Shown: positions 47,801 to 58,469 of the stretch, piece by piece | How positions within the stretch are numbered: the stretch's first letter is position 1 | How the letters are laid out: every line of letters starts with the position of its first letter | Source: Cladochytrium replicatum | Lineage: Eukaryota; Chytridiomycota; Chytridiomycetes; Cladochytriales; Cladochytriaceae | Direction: 5' to 3' | Length of the DNA stretch: 64,000 nt | NCBI GenBank assembly: GCA_025526935.1 | Contig: JAHLKD010000024.1 | Span: 248,001-312,000, forward strand | Translations under genes and position numbers: made by a program | Notes under the pieces: generated by a model | Seen by the model: only the letters and a program-made list of their open reading frames with translations | What the model was told of the DNA's origin: nothing | The model's database searches: none

Positions 47801-50800
47801 GAGTGTTTGCATAGCTAACCCCTGGGGTGATTTACTCATCGGAATTCTCAATAGGATCGATATTATTAAGTGCTCACGATGTCAGTTGTGATACAATGTT
47901 TCTGAGCGTTCAATCTGATCCTATTCCATCGTCTTCGCAAAGATTTACCTCCTGGATATGTAACAACGGTACAAAACACAAGGTTTAAAGAAATTACGAT
48001 TGAGCATCCGATTCCTTTCGACGAGAATTTCGAAGTCAGTAGGACAATCCCGTCTTCGAAACGTAAATCAGGAGCAAAGTGAGTACGTCTCTGGCCCTGT
48101 ACACACCACTCACTATCGTCTAACTCAGAAACACATTTCGAGACAATTTTTTTGATATGTTCCGTGAGATAAACCTTCATACAAGCGCATGGCTGGTCCA
48201 ACACGAGAGTTCGGGACAGCCTCCCGCATTGGATCTGTTTGACGAACCTATTGAGTGTTCCAGCACAGTCAACGACGAGGAGGAGATAACACCTGAGTCG
48301 GAATCAGTTGTCAAACAAAATCATGAGGAGAATCCAAGCACGCAAACAAGATCAGTTTCACCCGAAGTGCTAGAGCACGAATTTGTGGAAAATGACGTTG
48401 AACACAAGTTGTTCGAAAAGTACCTGAAGTATAAGATGTATTGCGACCAGCTGGACTCCTTCAGCGATGAATGGGAATCTTTCCGTCCATCAACACCTGA
48501 GCTTGGTATACAACAACTTCCACCGGATGACTCTTCAGAGCAAGTAATTTGAAACACTCTTCTCTTTTTTGTGGTTTAAAAGATCCAGCAGGTGGCGATA
48601 CAGCCCCAGGAAGAAATTCTGGTGGAAACAGTGGCAGAAGCCGCCGAGGCTGTAGAACCCGAAATTCCTGAGACTGGTGAGCTCGAAACTGATTCAATAC
48701 CATTCTTCTTTTGTTGAAAGTTTCCAAGTCCCCGAGGAAGGAGCTCCTAATATCCCATTTTTTCCACAGCTGGTTGACCAATCCATGACGCGAAAACGAA
48801 ACCCTAGGCGCAGAGCAATATCAGTTGCACCTGACGGAGAGATACCAAATTCACTCTTAAGCAAAGATGTTGGAGAGTGGCTCTCAAAGCACAAAGACTT
48901 CAAAGTTGCCGATCTATCCGTGCATGTAATAGGCCCAAAAATTGTAGATGCTCCCAAACCACCACCCGACGAAGACCGCGTGAAGAAATCAGAGGAATAT
49001 AAAGCAAGACTGAAGACAATGCTTGAAGAAGCAAGAAAGCAGCAAAAAGCGTCGGAAGAGCAGAAAGCATTGGAGGAAGCTAAAGTGGAGGAGGAAGTCG
49101 AGGAGATTCCGCCATCACCACCCCCTGCACCGTCTAAATCGCACGTTCCAATGGCAAACAAGCTTTACCTTAAGGCGAATATTGAGTCGTTACTGGCGAA
49201 TCAAGTAACCGCGGTTGGGTATCCAAAGATTATCGAACGAGCTCTGCAATATGAATGGCTCCCGCAAGATCTGGTCCGTAAACAATTTCCTGGATATTTC
49301 GCACGCTGATCGGCTAGCTGACGCTTCTAACAGATATTCCAACCGTTACCGCCCCGACCATCTTTCGCCGGGACAGTTCCTGGATTGGACATAGCTAGGG
49401 GAAATAATCAAGAGCCTGATAAGAAGACTAGAAAATTGGTAATTTACCTAAAGAAAGCACAAAGTACGTGCCTCAACCAAATTGTCCAGATGATCGAACC
49501 TACCGGAGATAGCCTTCTCAAAATCACTCTGGATGTGCTAAAAACAACCCGCGATCCAAAGATTTATACAGAAGCCTACCAGTTCATTCAATGGCTTTAT
49601 GCCGAGCACGGGTTTGGGGGGATAGACGCACTCGCTGACGTTGCTCGACAATATGTACAGAGCAACATAGGGGGAAAAATTTCCCAAGACGAAGCGCAGG
49701 TAAGTTTTGTGATCCTGTGGACCTACTTATGTTTTAATCTGATGATAGTGTCGGCTTACATGGCTGAAATACTGGGTCGAACTGGATGCTCAACACATGG
49801 ACATACTTCCAACTCTGTTTGCATATCTGCATGCGGGTTCAGAGATGTGCAGGTTAAACAATACGGCCTGAAAGCCAGGCAAAATTAAATCTGACAAATA
49901 TGCTCTAGAAATGAAGCAATCAAAATGTTGGAAACCATGGGAGTCCAGAAATTGTTTGGTGATATTCTCGTAAAAGATGTATTGGCTGTAGTGGAGGTGA
50001 GTTCGCTGAGCTCCATCAAAAAGCTGCTTATCCAAAAATCATCAGGCCACGAAACGTGTAGTACCAACAGCCGACGAAATAGCTCAGGGACAACTACTTT
50101 CAGAGTTGATCAAGTGGGCTCGAAATCACCTGAAAAGCTATCTAATAAGTACCACAAACGATCAAGACGTCATAAAGAAGCTCGGGCGAGTCAACGTATT
50201 CGGGGAAGATCAGCGGAGTGCGGAAAGACGCAGTTCAGCGAGACCGGGGTCAAGAACATCGAGGTCTAGACCAGTTTCATCGCGTGATCAGACAAACCAA
50301 AATGAAGCTGGCATTGGCGAAATTAGCGAAGATGCAGTTAAAGAAGAAGGCGGAGATGAGACGGGTGAAGATGGTGCCAGCCCCCAAGTTAAGATCAGTG
50401 ACGATTCTCCCAATGGAAAAGATCCCACTGTGAGTTTGAAGAGCTTTCAAATTGAACTCACACTAAATCTCAATAAGTTGGCGGCGAGCTCCACGATGTC
50501 AAGGCCGCAATCCTCAGCAAAAGCATGCATCAAGATATTGAAAAACCCAACTCCAGAAGATTTCGTTAAGGCAATCAATCACTTTGTGAAGGCCACAGAA
50601 AAAAGGCTTGCCAAAGAGGAAGCAGAAAGGCAAGAGCGATTACGAAAAGCCGCTGAGGAGGCGGAGCGAATCCGCAAAGAGATGGAGAAAAGAGCAGCAT
50701 ATGAGGCGTTTATCAAGAAGAAAGAAGACGAGCGAGAGGCGAGGAACGCAGCGAGGGCAGCTCGGTTAGAGCGAATGAGAAAAAATGAAAAGAAGGAACT

Positions 50801-51263
50801 TCCCAAAGTCGACAAATATCCAAACATTGTCAGTCAGGCGAAGAATGGAGACACACACCAGAGCAAATGTCATGGCTCTCGTGAGCCGATGATGGAACAG
50901 TTATCGGGTAAGGAACAAAGTGCTCATCTATTTCTGCACTAATAATATTATCATCAAGACAAATTTCCGTTCTTGTCCAGCGACTACATGATTTCGAAAC
51001 GCAAAAAGGTAAAGTCCATGCCGATCGAAAAAGTGCGGCTTCGTCCATTCCAAGACAGTGAAAGTCAGTCGTCCACTTCAGCTCAACCAGCTTTGCCAAA
51101 TTTGGAGCCGCAAATTGATCGATGGTTGTCGGATGATAACATGAGCTCACTCCCGCCAGAAGAACTGACCTATATACGCCAAGGATTGGAAGCAACGGAG
51201 AGGAAGTCATCATTTAAATTCTTGGGAAACCAGCAGTTCTTCATACCTGACTTTTCTTTTTGA
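44805..51263 (+). CDS. Large WD40 and coiled-coil protein, probably ciliary (WDR87/WDR97-like)
   Basis: Many exons. An N-terminal Ser/Arg/Gly-rich disordered part precedes several WD40 repeats: GYTFVCVDRTKTVRLWDVTR, YAGCSHDKSIKVF, PVTALALYPFGPIVMSCSLD followed by MTVRMYNLKTF, LCIHSHHSVTVWDF, and GIFISASRDGTIRVWDTYN (about 47690). A middle region follows (FFDMFREINLHTSAWLVQ, PNIPFFPQLVDQSMTRKRNP, WLPQDLVRKQFPGYFAR). Then comes an alpha-helical portion, and a long Glu/Lys/Arg helix near 50600-50800 (AEEAERIRKEMEKRAAYEAF). The C-terminus ends QFFIPDFSF. This plan resembles large WD proteins associated with cilia, such as WDR87 and WDR97; I infer an axonemal role and am not certain of the orthologue. 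It converges with GSKIP-like at 69 bp. Confidence 0.65.
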
Positions 51264-51332
51264 TCTTCCTTTCACAAACGCTGGTATATCTGTTGAATCT
51301 GTAATTTTTGGCTATTCATCGCAGTAACTACT

Positions 51333-51758
51333 TCACGCATCATCATTCTCCCCTTGTGAAATCTCAGCGAGTTTTGCAAACAGCTTCTCGTGAAATCGTT
51401 TTCGATATTTCGGGCTCAAGACGTTTAGGAGAGCATCGATTGATTCGAACGTTCTGCCAAGGTTGGCTTCAGCAGTCGTGAGCGCAGCCGTATCCGTAGT
51501 TTCTCCTTGAGCCGATTCACATGAGTGAAGCTGAAAAGTTAGACTATGTGAGAATTGCATTTGAGTGACACTTAATAAACTTACGGTGAAACCAGATGTC
51601 TCGAGATATATTGTGATCCAGATTCCTTCATGCAAGCACATCTTCACTGCATGAAATCCACTCGATTCACTCGGTTTCAGAATGGATATGCTTCCCTCAC
51701 GGACTCCGAATGCGTACTCGCTCAACCCGTCTTGCAGTTCAGCATGTTCCCACTCCAT
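51333..51758 (-). CDS. GSKIP-domain protein
   Basis: Two exons (51758-51585 and 51530-51333) give 123 aa. The ending ESIDALLNVLSPKYRKRFHE followed by KLFAKL matches the GSK3-beta-interacting GSKIP domain (xTxxSLLDTLSPxYRxxFxxxLxxRL). In animals GSKIP binds GSK3-beta and PKA, and the same domain occurs at the N-terminus of CLU/CLUH proteins. A CLU-type gene lies elsewhere in this window, but linkage is not implied. The 54-bp intron 51531-51584 (GTAAGT, TCTAAC-like branch site, TTTTCAG) is stopless and a multiple of three. The frame extends upstream to about 51779 without an ATG, so the Met at 51758 is the start. Confidence 0.75.
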   Translation of the reverse strand: MEWEHAELQDGLSEYAFGVREGSISILKPSESSGFHAVKMCLHEGIWITIYLETSGFTVSLLSVTQMQFSHSLTFQLHSCESAQGETTDTAALTTAEANLGRTFESIDALLNVLSPKYRKRFHEKLFAKLAEISQGENDDA

Positions 51759-51793
51759 TGATAGCGCCACTCCCACCACTCAACAAACTGAAA
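51759..51793. promoter_or_regulatory. 35-bp gap between divergent start codons
   Basis: The GSKIP-like ATG (51758, minus) and the dipeptidase ATG (51794, plus) are separated by only 35 bases. Transcription start sites must lie here or inside the opposite gene. No TATA box is visible. The assignment is positional. Confidence 0.5.
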
Positions 51794-54131
51794 ATGTCCA
51801 CCTTCGAAGCCGTTGCGAAGTACATCGACGAAAACCAGGACCACTACGTGAAGAAGCTGGCCGAAGCTGTCGCTATCAAGAGGTTTGGGGCGCTCTATCG
51901 TGCAATGTTAGTTGTTCCCGAATGACATTATCATCAACTGTAGCGTCAGTGGGGATGCCAGCTACCGACCGGAAGTTTTCCGCATGGCAGAGGTAAGTCT
52001 CGGTTTTGATGGAAACTCATCGCCTCAATGCACTGACTTATCGCTGCTTCCATTTCATCAGTGGATGATCTCCGAAATGAACCGGCTGGGCATCAGGTAG
52101 GGTGAATACGGGGTTTTATATTTGATATCCGCTGGCCATCAGTCTTATTTTTGGTATTTTATAGCACCGAGAAGCGTCTTCCCGGAAAGCACGTCCTGGA
52201 CGGCGTGGAGCTTGACATTGCGCCCATCGTATTGGGAACTTACGGCTCTGACCCGAATAAGAAGACCGTGCTTGTCTACGGTCACATGGACGTACAGCCA
52301 GCTTTGCAATCCGACGGGTAAGTCAACGCGATGCCCTGCTTTGATACAATTCTCAAGCGTGGATCAAACAGATGGAGCAACGACCCTTTTACTTTGGTCG
52401 AGGACGCGAGCGGCCGATTGTACGGACGTGGTGCCACCGACGACAAAGGCTAGTGCAATCATCTTTTGTGAAAAATATTATTGCTGATGGTGGCTGTTCA
52501 GGTCCCATACTTGGATGGCTTTGGGTTATCGAGGCTCACCAGAAGCTGGGGCTTGAGTTCCCTGGTATGAATACCGATCATTTGAAATTATTTTTGATTC
52601 ATGTGCTCACCCTATGGCCATTTAGTCAATATGAAGTTCTGTTTCGAGGGAATGGAAGGTGATCTTGAAATCCTGTTCTCCCAATTTTTTCTTGACACAC
52701 TATTCCATAGAGAGCGGAAGTGAGGGACTGGATGAGCTTATTGAGGCTGAAGCCGACAAGTACTTCAAGGGGATCGATTGCGTTTGCATCAGCGACAACT
52801 GTACGTTCACAAAGCTACTCGAAACGTGGGCTAAGCTTTCTCTATCAACTAGATTGGCTTGGCACTACCAAACCTTGCATCACATACGGCTTGCGTGGCG
52901 TTTCTTACTTCAAGTGTGAGTTTTGTTCTTAGTCTAATTTAATCGTGTTAATGGTGTATTTAGTGGTCGTCTCTGGTCCTGGAAAGGACTTGCACTCCGG
53001 CGTTTTTGGTAGGTGCAAGAATTTGCTGAGATGAAATATGATCTCAATATGCTTTTCGTAGGTGGAACAGTATGACGTTTCAAAGTTCTCGGATTCCGAT
53101 TGACGTATCGTTTAGGTTCATGAACCAATGACCGATCTTGCCTATCTGTTCTCCAAACTTGTCGCTCCTGACGGAAAAATTCTTGTTCCCCACGTTTATG
53201 ATGACGTCGCACCGTTGACAGGTGAGGTTGGTCAGGAGTAGAAACGACGGCAGACCTCAACAACACTGTTTTGTAGACGAAGAGAAGAGCATCTACGTCA
53301 ACTTGGACTTCTCTCTGAAGGATATTCACGACGCGGTCGATTCCAAAACCACAATCCACGACAACGCTCCTGCTGCATTGATGGCTCGGTATTTATGGAA
53401 AGTTGGTGAATTCCGCTTATAGGGCTAACGTTTCTGAATTAGTTGGCGCTACCCATCGCTCTCCCTCCACGGTATCGAGGGCGCTTTCTACGCTGCAGGA
53501 GCCAAAACCGTCATCCCTGCCAAAGTTCAGGGCAAGTTCTCGATCCGCACTGTACCTGACCAGGACCCTGAGAAGATCACCAAGTACGTCACGGACTACG
53601 TCAACGCAGAGTTTGCGAAACTGGGTAGCAAGAACACTGTATCGGTCGAGTGCTTGCATGCCGGGAAAGCGTGGGTCGCCGATATCAAGCACTGGAACTA
53701 CGGTTTGTTCTTTGTCGCGTTGGTTTAGTGCAACACCAACTGATCGATTGTACAGTTGCCGCATCGAAGGCGGTCCAGAAGGTGTTCAATGTCAAGCCTG
53801 ACATGACCCGTGAAGGTGGCAGTATCCCGGTTACTCTTACTTTCCAGAACGCGTTGCAGAAGAGCGTAAGATTTGAATGAGCTCTTTTATGGTACGTACT
53901 GCCATTTTGACACATCCTAATAGGTCTTGCTCCTACCCATGGGAAAGGCCGATGATGGTGCGCACAGCATTAACGAGAAGCTCGACAGGAAGTACGTAAT
54001 TGTCGATTTTGAAGTGAATAATCTAATTCATTTTCGCCCTCCGTTTTCTGTCACTCAAAAACAGTAACTATGTTTCCGGAATGAAGCTTTTCGCTGCGTA
54101 TCTCAATGAAATCGCATCGATTGCTGCTTAA
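51794..54131 (+). CDS. Cytosolic M20 dipeptidase, CNDP2/Dug1 type
   Basis: About a dozen exons with short introns. The start [18 protein letters not shown] leads to [19 protein letters not shown]-type sequence, [12 protein letters not shown] with the first metal His and Asp, [33 protein letters not shown] with the catalytic Glu pair, [18 protein letters not shown], and [16 protein letters not shown] with the dimer-site His. Later come [20 protein letters not shown] and a final [16 protein letters not shown] with the last metal His. It ends [18 protein letters not shown]. All M20 zinc/manganese ligands appear present. The enzyme should hydrolyse dipeptides, including Cys-Gly from glutathione as Dug1 does in yeast. 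It converges with the F-box gene at about 190 bp. Confidence 0.95.
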
Positions 54132-54322
54132 ATTGTTTCACTGTCGCTATGAAGGCATAAGAAATAACTCTGTGAATTGTGCAATTGACTTGTTTGAGAC
54201 ATAAGAATGCATATTCTTGCAATACCACGACTATGCATCATTTTTGGAACCGCCTGCACAAACAATCCAAAGTATCTGGCAAACAATGACTTGTACCAAC
54301 CAAAATCGACGACGGAACACAG

Positions 54323-55551
54323 TCACGCCTCTTGATTGGCGTATCGGTACTGGTAAATTCTAGATTTCGAGACAGCATCTGCAATAGCTCGCTTGCGATA
54401 GTCGTCTTCCTCCTTCCCAGTGAACTGGTCGTCTATACTGATGAGTAGCGCCTGTTCGTTAGTCAGTGTCCACCCTTAATTGAAAGGAACTCAGTTAGAA
54501 TTGGCAACTAGGGTTCCCATTGCGCATACCCCACTCTGCCGTGCGACCGATAGAGAGGGCATCGTATTGATCAACCTGACGAGAAAAAAGTCCAGATTCA
54601 GTATGATTGAATGGTTTTGAAAGAGATCCGTGAGAACATGCCTGGATTCTGCCGTCATACCTGTGCCAAATAAAATGGTCAGTGTATATATACAACCACA
54701 TATTGTTCGCCGTACCATCTCCAATGCATAGCGCGCTCTAAGATATCGCTCTCGTATGTTTTATCACGGTTGAACTTTGAACGATTGTACTGCGGGGGGT
54801 GCAACCAATGTCCGAGGAAATGGAAGTTCCTATGTATATCCAATAAGCAAGATTTGAAAGCAAGAGAGCGAACAGTACAAACCAATCGAGAGAGCAAAGC
54901 TCATCTGTCGTCATTTTCGTTCTTTTCGAGTCCAACATAGCAACAATGTAGCTCGATTTCCTGGAAAAACAACCATGCATTTGGTAATACCAACAGAATT
55001 TCCTTTTCCCTCATTGTCATACCATTTTCCACTCCATTTGCCTTTCGGTGCGTGGTCAGGCAACGTTGTGAGCACAGAGTGCACAAACTCGGATTTTTCT
55101 AAAAGGTTCTTATAGTTGACGTGTCGGAGCCCGAGGACCCCCTTCATCTCTTTGATAGTCAATGAAGAAATGAGGTGCGAATAGTCCACGAGGGGTTGGA
55201 GCTCGTGCGTCATGTGTCTTTTCTTCCGCCATTTTAGTCGACTAAAGCGTTGAAATGGTCATTCATGCAATGGAATGTGAGAGGAACAACAGAAAGAGGC
55301 TCACCAGAGTTCTTTCCACAAGAGATCATCATTTGCGAGTTGCTTGAAGCGCGAGTTGAGCAATGCAAGTGTGGAAAGCTGAATTGCAGACCGGAGGTGA
55401 GAGAGGATTCTGATGGCCACCTCGAACGGGACTGAATGAAACAGACACGAGTATTAAGACGGATTTGTAGTGCATGCCCTTTTCCCATACCGTTTCCGAT
55501 GATATCGATGCCCTCGTGCTGTTCTGCTGCCGGTTGTTCCACAGAATCCAT
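54323..55551 (-). CDS. F-box protein
   Basis: The first exon MDSVEQPAAEQHEGIDIIGN splices to VPFEVAIRILSHLRSAIQLS, TLALLNSRFKQLANDDLLWK and EL, a full F-box. An intron of about 55 bp joins to CRLKWRKKRHMTHELQPLVD and a SAP-like helix pair SSLTIKEMKGVLGLRHVNY with LLEKSEFVHSVL. Later exons keep frame over Trp-spanning junctions: KGKWSGKWKSSYIV, DELCSLDW-NFHFLGHW, LERAMHWRW-YDGRIQACS, and TAEWG-WTLTNEQALLISIDD. The stop is at 54325-54323. Similar F-box proteins with a W-rich C-terminal module occur in fungi and plants. The F-box recruits Skp1-Cullin1 ubiquitin ligase; the substrate is unknown. The start is 75 bp head-to-head from the LAGLIDADG protein. Confidence 0.75.
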
Positions 55552-55626
55552 TCTATTGGATTCGATTTGATTTGTGACAGGCACGCCACGTGTCAGCTGA
55601 CTGGGTTTCTCTTCAAGTTTTTCCCC
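55552..55626. promoter_or_regulatory. 75-bp bidirectional intergenic gap
   Basis: Only 75 bases separate the F-box ATG (55551, minus) from the chosen ATG of the LAGLIDADG protein (55627, plus). The plus-strand frame is open further upstream to 55474, but the ATG at 55627 has the better context (CCCCATGGC). Any promoter must be shared or overlap coding sequence. Confidence 0.45.
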
Positions 55627-58023
55627 ATGGCAACCGCATCTCGGGTTCTGCGCGGGTGTGCCGAAAGGGCGTTCGTGCGCTGCTCGCAGAATACCGCTAC
55701 CGCTCCTAGAAATCAGCGCGTGCTCTCAGTCGCGGCAGTCGGCCTGATCCACAACAACAGGACCCTTGTGTTCAATCTTGGTCTATCTCACAATCAGCAC
55801 AGACATTTCACCAGCAGCGATGAGGCTACAGCTATCCCAGATCAATCAAGCTTGGAATTGAAACAGCCGAATATCGAAGGAAGCGAGCTTCTGGTTGAAA
55901 TGGACGATCCAACGATCGGAGAGAACAAAGTTTCTCCCGTAACTCTCAGCACAGACGGGCCAGTTGCTATTGGTCGGATATCGAAGAAGGCTAAAGATCC
56001 TCGAGGAGAGCTGCCAGTTGGTGTGACGATCAACAGCATTCCACCTCACTGGCTGCTCCTCGGACGTCCGTCGGAAGCATTCGGATACGATACCCAGCGC
56101 TTTTTGGCATGGCTTGGTGGAGTGATCGACGCTGCAGGGGAGTTTAAGCTCAATGAGCCTGGAAGCAAGTACCCTGGCTACGTGCAGCTGCGTGTGGAGT
56201 GGGCAGAGGGGCCGATGTTGCATTTCATTAATGCGCTTGTGGGCTGGGGTTGTCTTGTCGAGGTTCACAGAGACCCATCGACTGGAGAAGTCAAGTATCC
56301 AACCGAGGCCGATTTCGAAGTAGACTTTGATTTATGGGGTCGGAAAGTGGTTCCTGGTGAGGTTTTGGCCCCGCCCATCGGACCACGAAAGCAGAAATAT
56401 GTTCCACAGAATCTTTCCGACATGGGGAATAACAATCAGCAATTACCAAACAGCGAACGCATTGCGCGGAAACGGAATCGGCCCTCTGGGTACATTCTAC
56501 GTTTTCAGCATCCCGAAGGTCTGCGTCGCTTAATGCGCATGGTAGAATATCGATTGTATGTGCCTGAGCGTCGTTTGGAGTACCGGAAGATGTGCGAGCG
56601 TCTTGGTCTGCATTACAGACTCGCCGACGTGCGTCTTCCCACAGCAAATCACTGGCTTACGGGATTCAGTGAGTTTAGAACACGGTTCAGAGTCGATTCC
56701 GAAATGTATCAAGTTTTTGCTCTCATCAAGTGGCACGATCCTCAGTTTCTGTCTCGGATTTCCAAAACCTGGGAGGTTGGGAAAGTTTTGCCGGCAGAAG
56801 ATTGGCCGGAGCCATGGGCGAATATGACCCGCACGTTCCCGATTCCTGGACCTGTGCAGGAAGCGAAGGAAGAGGAAACTGCGGAAAATTCGGCTGAAAA
56901 GTCTGTAAATGTTTCTTCGCCACCTTACGCACACAAGGGCTACTTCCTCGTTGTATCAAAGAGAATGCACATTGCAACACTCAACAAATTCTTCGACGGG
57001 CAAAAGTTCAAATCCACCATGGCGATCGACTTTTTCCGATTCAAACGCACACACTTGTTTGCCGAGCGAGGGTACCAGTTCTTCAGCCTAAAGGACCGTC
57101 AAGCTAAACGACTCGATCGGCTTCGGATTTTGAATGAGCGTCTGGGAGACGTGTGCGGCTTCGGCCCGACACCAGTCACTGCTGAGCAGCTCGGCTTGCA
57201 ACCAGTGGCGGAGGATATTGTGGATATGGATGCTGTTTTCTCCCAAGTAGACGACTCGAAACTGGTTCGGACGAGGCCAATGGTTCCACCCACCAGGACA
57301 GTCCGCAAATCAGGAGGTGTGCGAGAATCGCCACGACGTGATCCAACAGCCAGCTTCTTCTCGAGAGGGTCCGAATCTGGTGGGGACACAGGAAGCAGCT
57401 GGGAGGGCCCATGGCGGAACTCTGGTGGGCGGGACGGTTCTGCTCGCGGTTCATCGTACTTGAACCAAAACAGACAAAACGATGGCGGTGAAGAGCGGCA
57501 GTTTGACCAACCTCGTTTCCGGGAACGCACGGAAAACACTAAAAGCTACGCTCGCGAGCGGTCCGGCGATCGTTACTCGGACAGGACACAGTTCGGCAGC
57601 GATTCCGAACGGACATCCTACTCCCGTGAAGGACAGCTTGATTTTGAAAGGGGACAATCTCGTGACGGACAGCGTGGTGGTCGCACAGCTGCAGGGTCGC
57701 CTCCAGGTGGACTGGATCTTTCGAAGATCAAAGTCCGATCGCGCTCGGCAAACGAAGGGAGGGAGGGATACGACGATCTTCTGGCCCCGAGCGGACCATC
57801 GAAGCTCGAAGAGACTCTGAAGGAAGCTAGACGAGCTTCCCCATTTTCTCGGGACAGGGACGCATATGAGGTGGATAAGGCGTTTGGGGGAGGAAGAGAG
57901 CGCAACGGGTGGGATAAAGAAGAAGATGATGACGGACACGAGGAGGCGTCGTTCCGGAAAGCGGTCAGAGCAGGACGTGTTGAGCGAAGGGGTAGGGAAG
58001 ATGATCGAGCGCTTCGTCGATAA
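55627..58023 (+). CDS. Nuclear-encoded LAGLIDADG-fold protein, probably mitochondrial, catalytic acids lost
   Basis: A single uninterrupted frame of 798 codons, unlike its intron-rich neighbours. Residues 1-61 are Arg/Ser/Ala-rich with almost no acids. RHF-TSS at residues 59-64 fits a mitochondrial processing site (Arg at -3). The first LAGLIDADG half has LGGVIDAAG at 163-171, then YVQLRVEWAEGPMLHFINAL, VGWGCLVEVHRD, YILRFQHPEGLRRLMRMVEY and ERRLEYRKMCERLGL. The second half has LTGFSEFRT at 344-352, then QVFALIKWHDPQFLSRISKT, GYFLVVSKRMHIATLNKFFD and MAIDFFRFKR. This is the two-repeat fold of group I intron endonucleases and maturases. The acidic residue that binds the catalytic metal is Ala170 in motif 1 and Arg351 in motif 2, so DNA cleavage is not expected. 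The last 200 residues are Arg/Gly/Ser/Asp-rich and disordered. Domestication as an organellar RNA-splicing or RNA-binding factor is inference. Confidence 0.75.
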   Translation: MATASRVLRGCAERAFVRCSQNTATAPRNQRVLSVAAVGLIHNNRTLVFNLGLSHNQHRHFTSSDEATAIPDQSSLELKQPNIEGSELLVEMDDPTIGENKVSPVTLSTDGPVAIGRISKKAKDPRGELPVGVTINSIPPHWLLLGRPSEAFGYDTQRFLAWLGGVIDAAGEFKLNEPGSKYPGYVQLRVEWAEGPMLHFINALVGWGCLVEVHRDPSTGEVKYPTEADFEVDFDLWGRKVVPGEVLAPPIGPRKQKYVPQNLSDMGNNNQQLPNSERIARKRNRPSGYILRFQHPEGLRRLMRMVEYRLYVPERRLEYRKMCERLGLHYRLADVRLPTANHWLTGFSEFRTRFRVDSEMYQVFALIKWHDPQFLSRISKTWEVGKVLPAEDWPEPWANMTRTFPIPGPVQEAKEEETAENSAEKSVNVSSPPYAHKGYFLVVSKRMHIATLNKFFDGQKFKSTMAIDFFRFKRTHLFAERGYQFFSLKDRQAKRLDRLRILNERLGDVCGFGPTPVTAEQLGLQPVAEDIVDMDAVFSQVDDSKLVRTRPMVPPTRTVRKSGGVRESPRRDPTASFFSRGSESGGDTGSSWEGPWRNSGGRDGSARGSSYLNQNRQNDGGEERQFDQPRFRERTENTKSYARERSGDRYSDRTQFGSDSERTSYSREGQLDFERGQSRDGQRGGRTAAGSPPGGLDLSKIKVRSRSANEGREGYDDLLAPSGPSKLEETLKEARRASPFSRDRDAYEVDKAFGGGRERNGWDKEEDDDGHEEASFRKAVRAGRVERRGREDDRALRR

Positions 58024-58438
58024 AAACTGGATGTGGTTCAGGATGGATCTAGGCGAAATAAAACCTGTTAAATTTGCTGCAAAATGCTTCTTTTATGGTG
58101 AAGGCTTTGTCCTTGACGTAAGTGTCGCTCAGCCTTGGGCAACGCCGGTCACGAACGAGATCCGTTTTCCAGTCCTCGGTTGCTTAGTAGTGGTCCCGCT
58201 TCTCCTCAGCGGCATCAGATCTTTCTGGCGGCTCGGGAGAACAGCTGCGCAGCATGAATTGCATCCCCACATTTCGGGAACCATTAAAATCATCCCGCGG
58301 CATTCCTTAATAATTTTTGGCACCCCCACGATCCAAGGTACGCTGGGAGTGTATAAATAGCCCAGGTACCACTACCACTGGCAAATGCCGTTCTGAGTAA
58401 AAGGGGCTGATCGACATTGGGTTTGCCCTTACCAGGTT

Positions 58439-58469
58439 TATTCTCCTGGGTCAAGATAGCTGACTTGGA
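58439..58469 (+). repeat. 31-bp direct repeat, copy 1
   Basis: The sequence starts tattctcctgggtcaag and matches 58893-58923 with one mismatch (tagctg versus tggctg). Confidence 0.8.

Noticed and set aside
54491-54724. TAEWGMR string suggestive of a DDE transposase end
   Set aside because: A GT donor inside the string splices TAEWG to WTLTNEQALL, completing the F-box protein; the resemblance came from intron sequence.
57451-57939. Minus-strand hydrophobic frame (162 codons)
   Set aside because: It is the antisense shadow of the Arg/Gly/Ser-rich tail of the LAGLIDADG protein.
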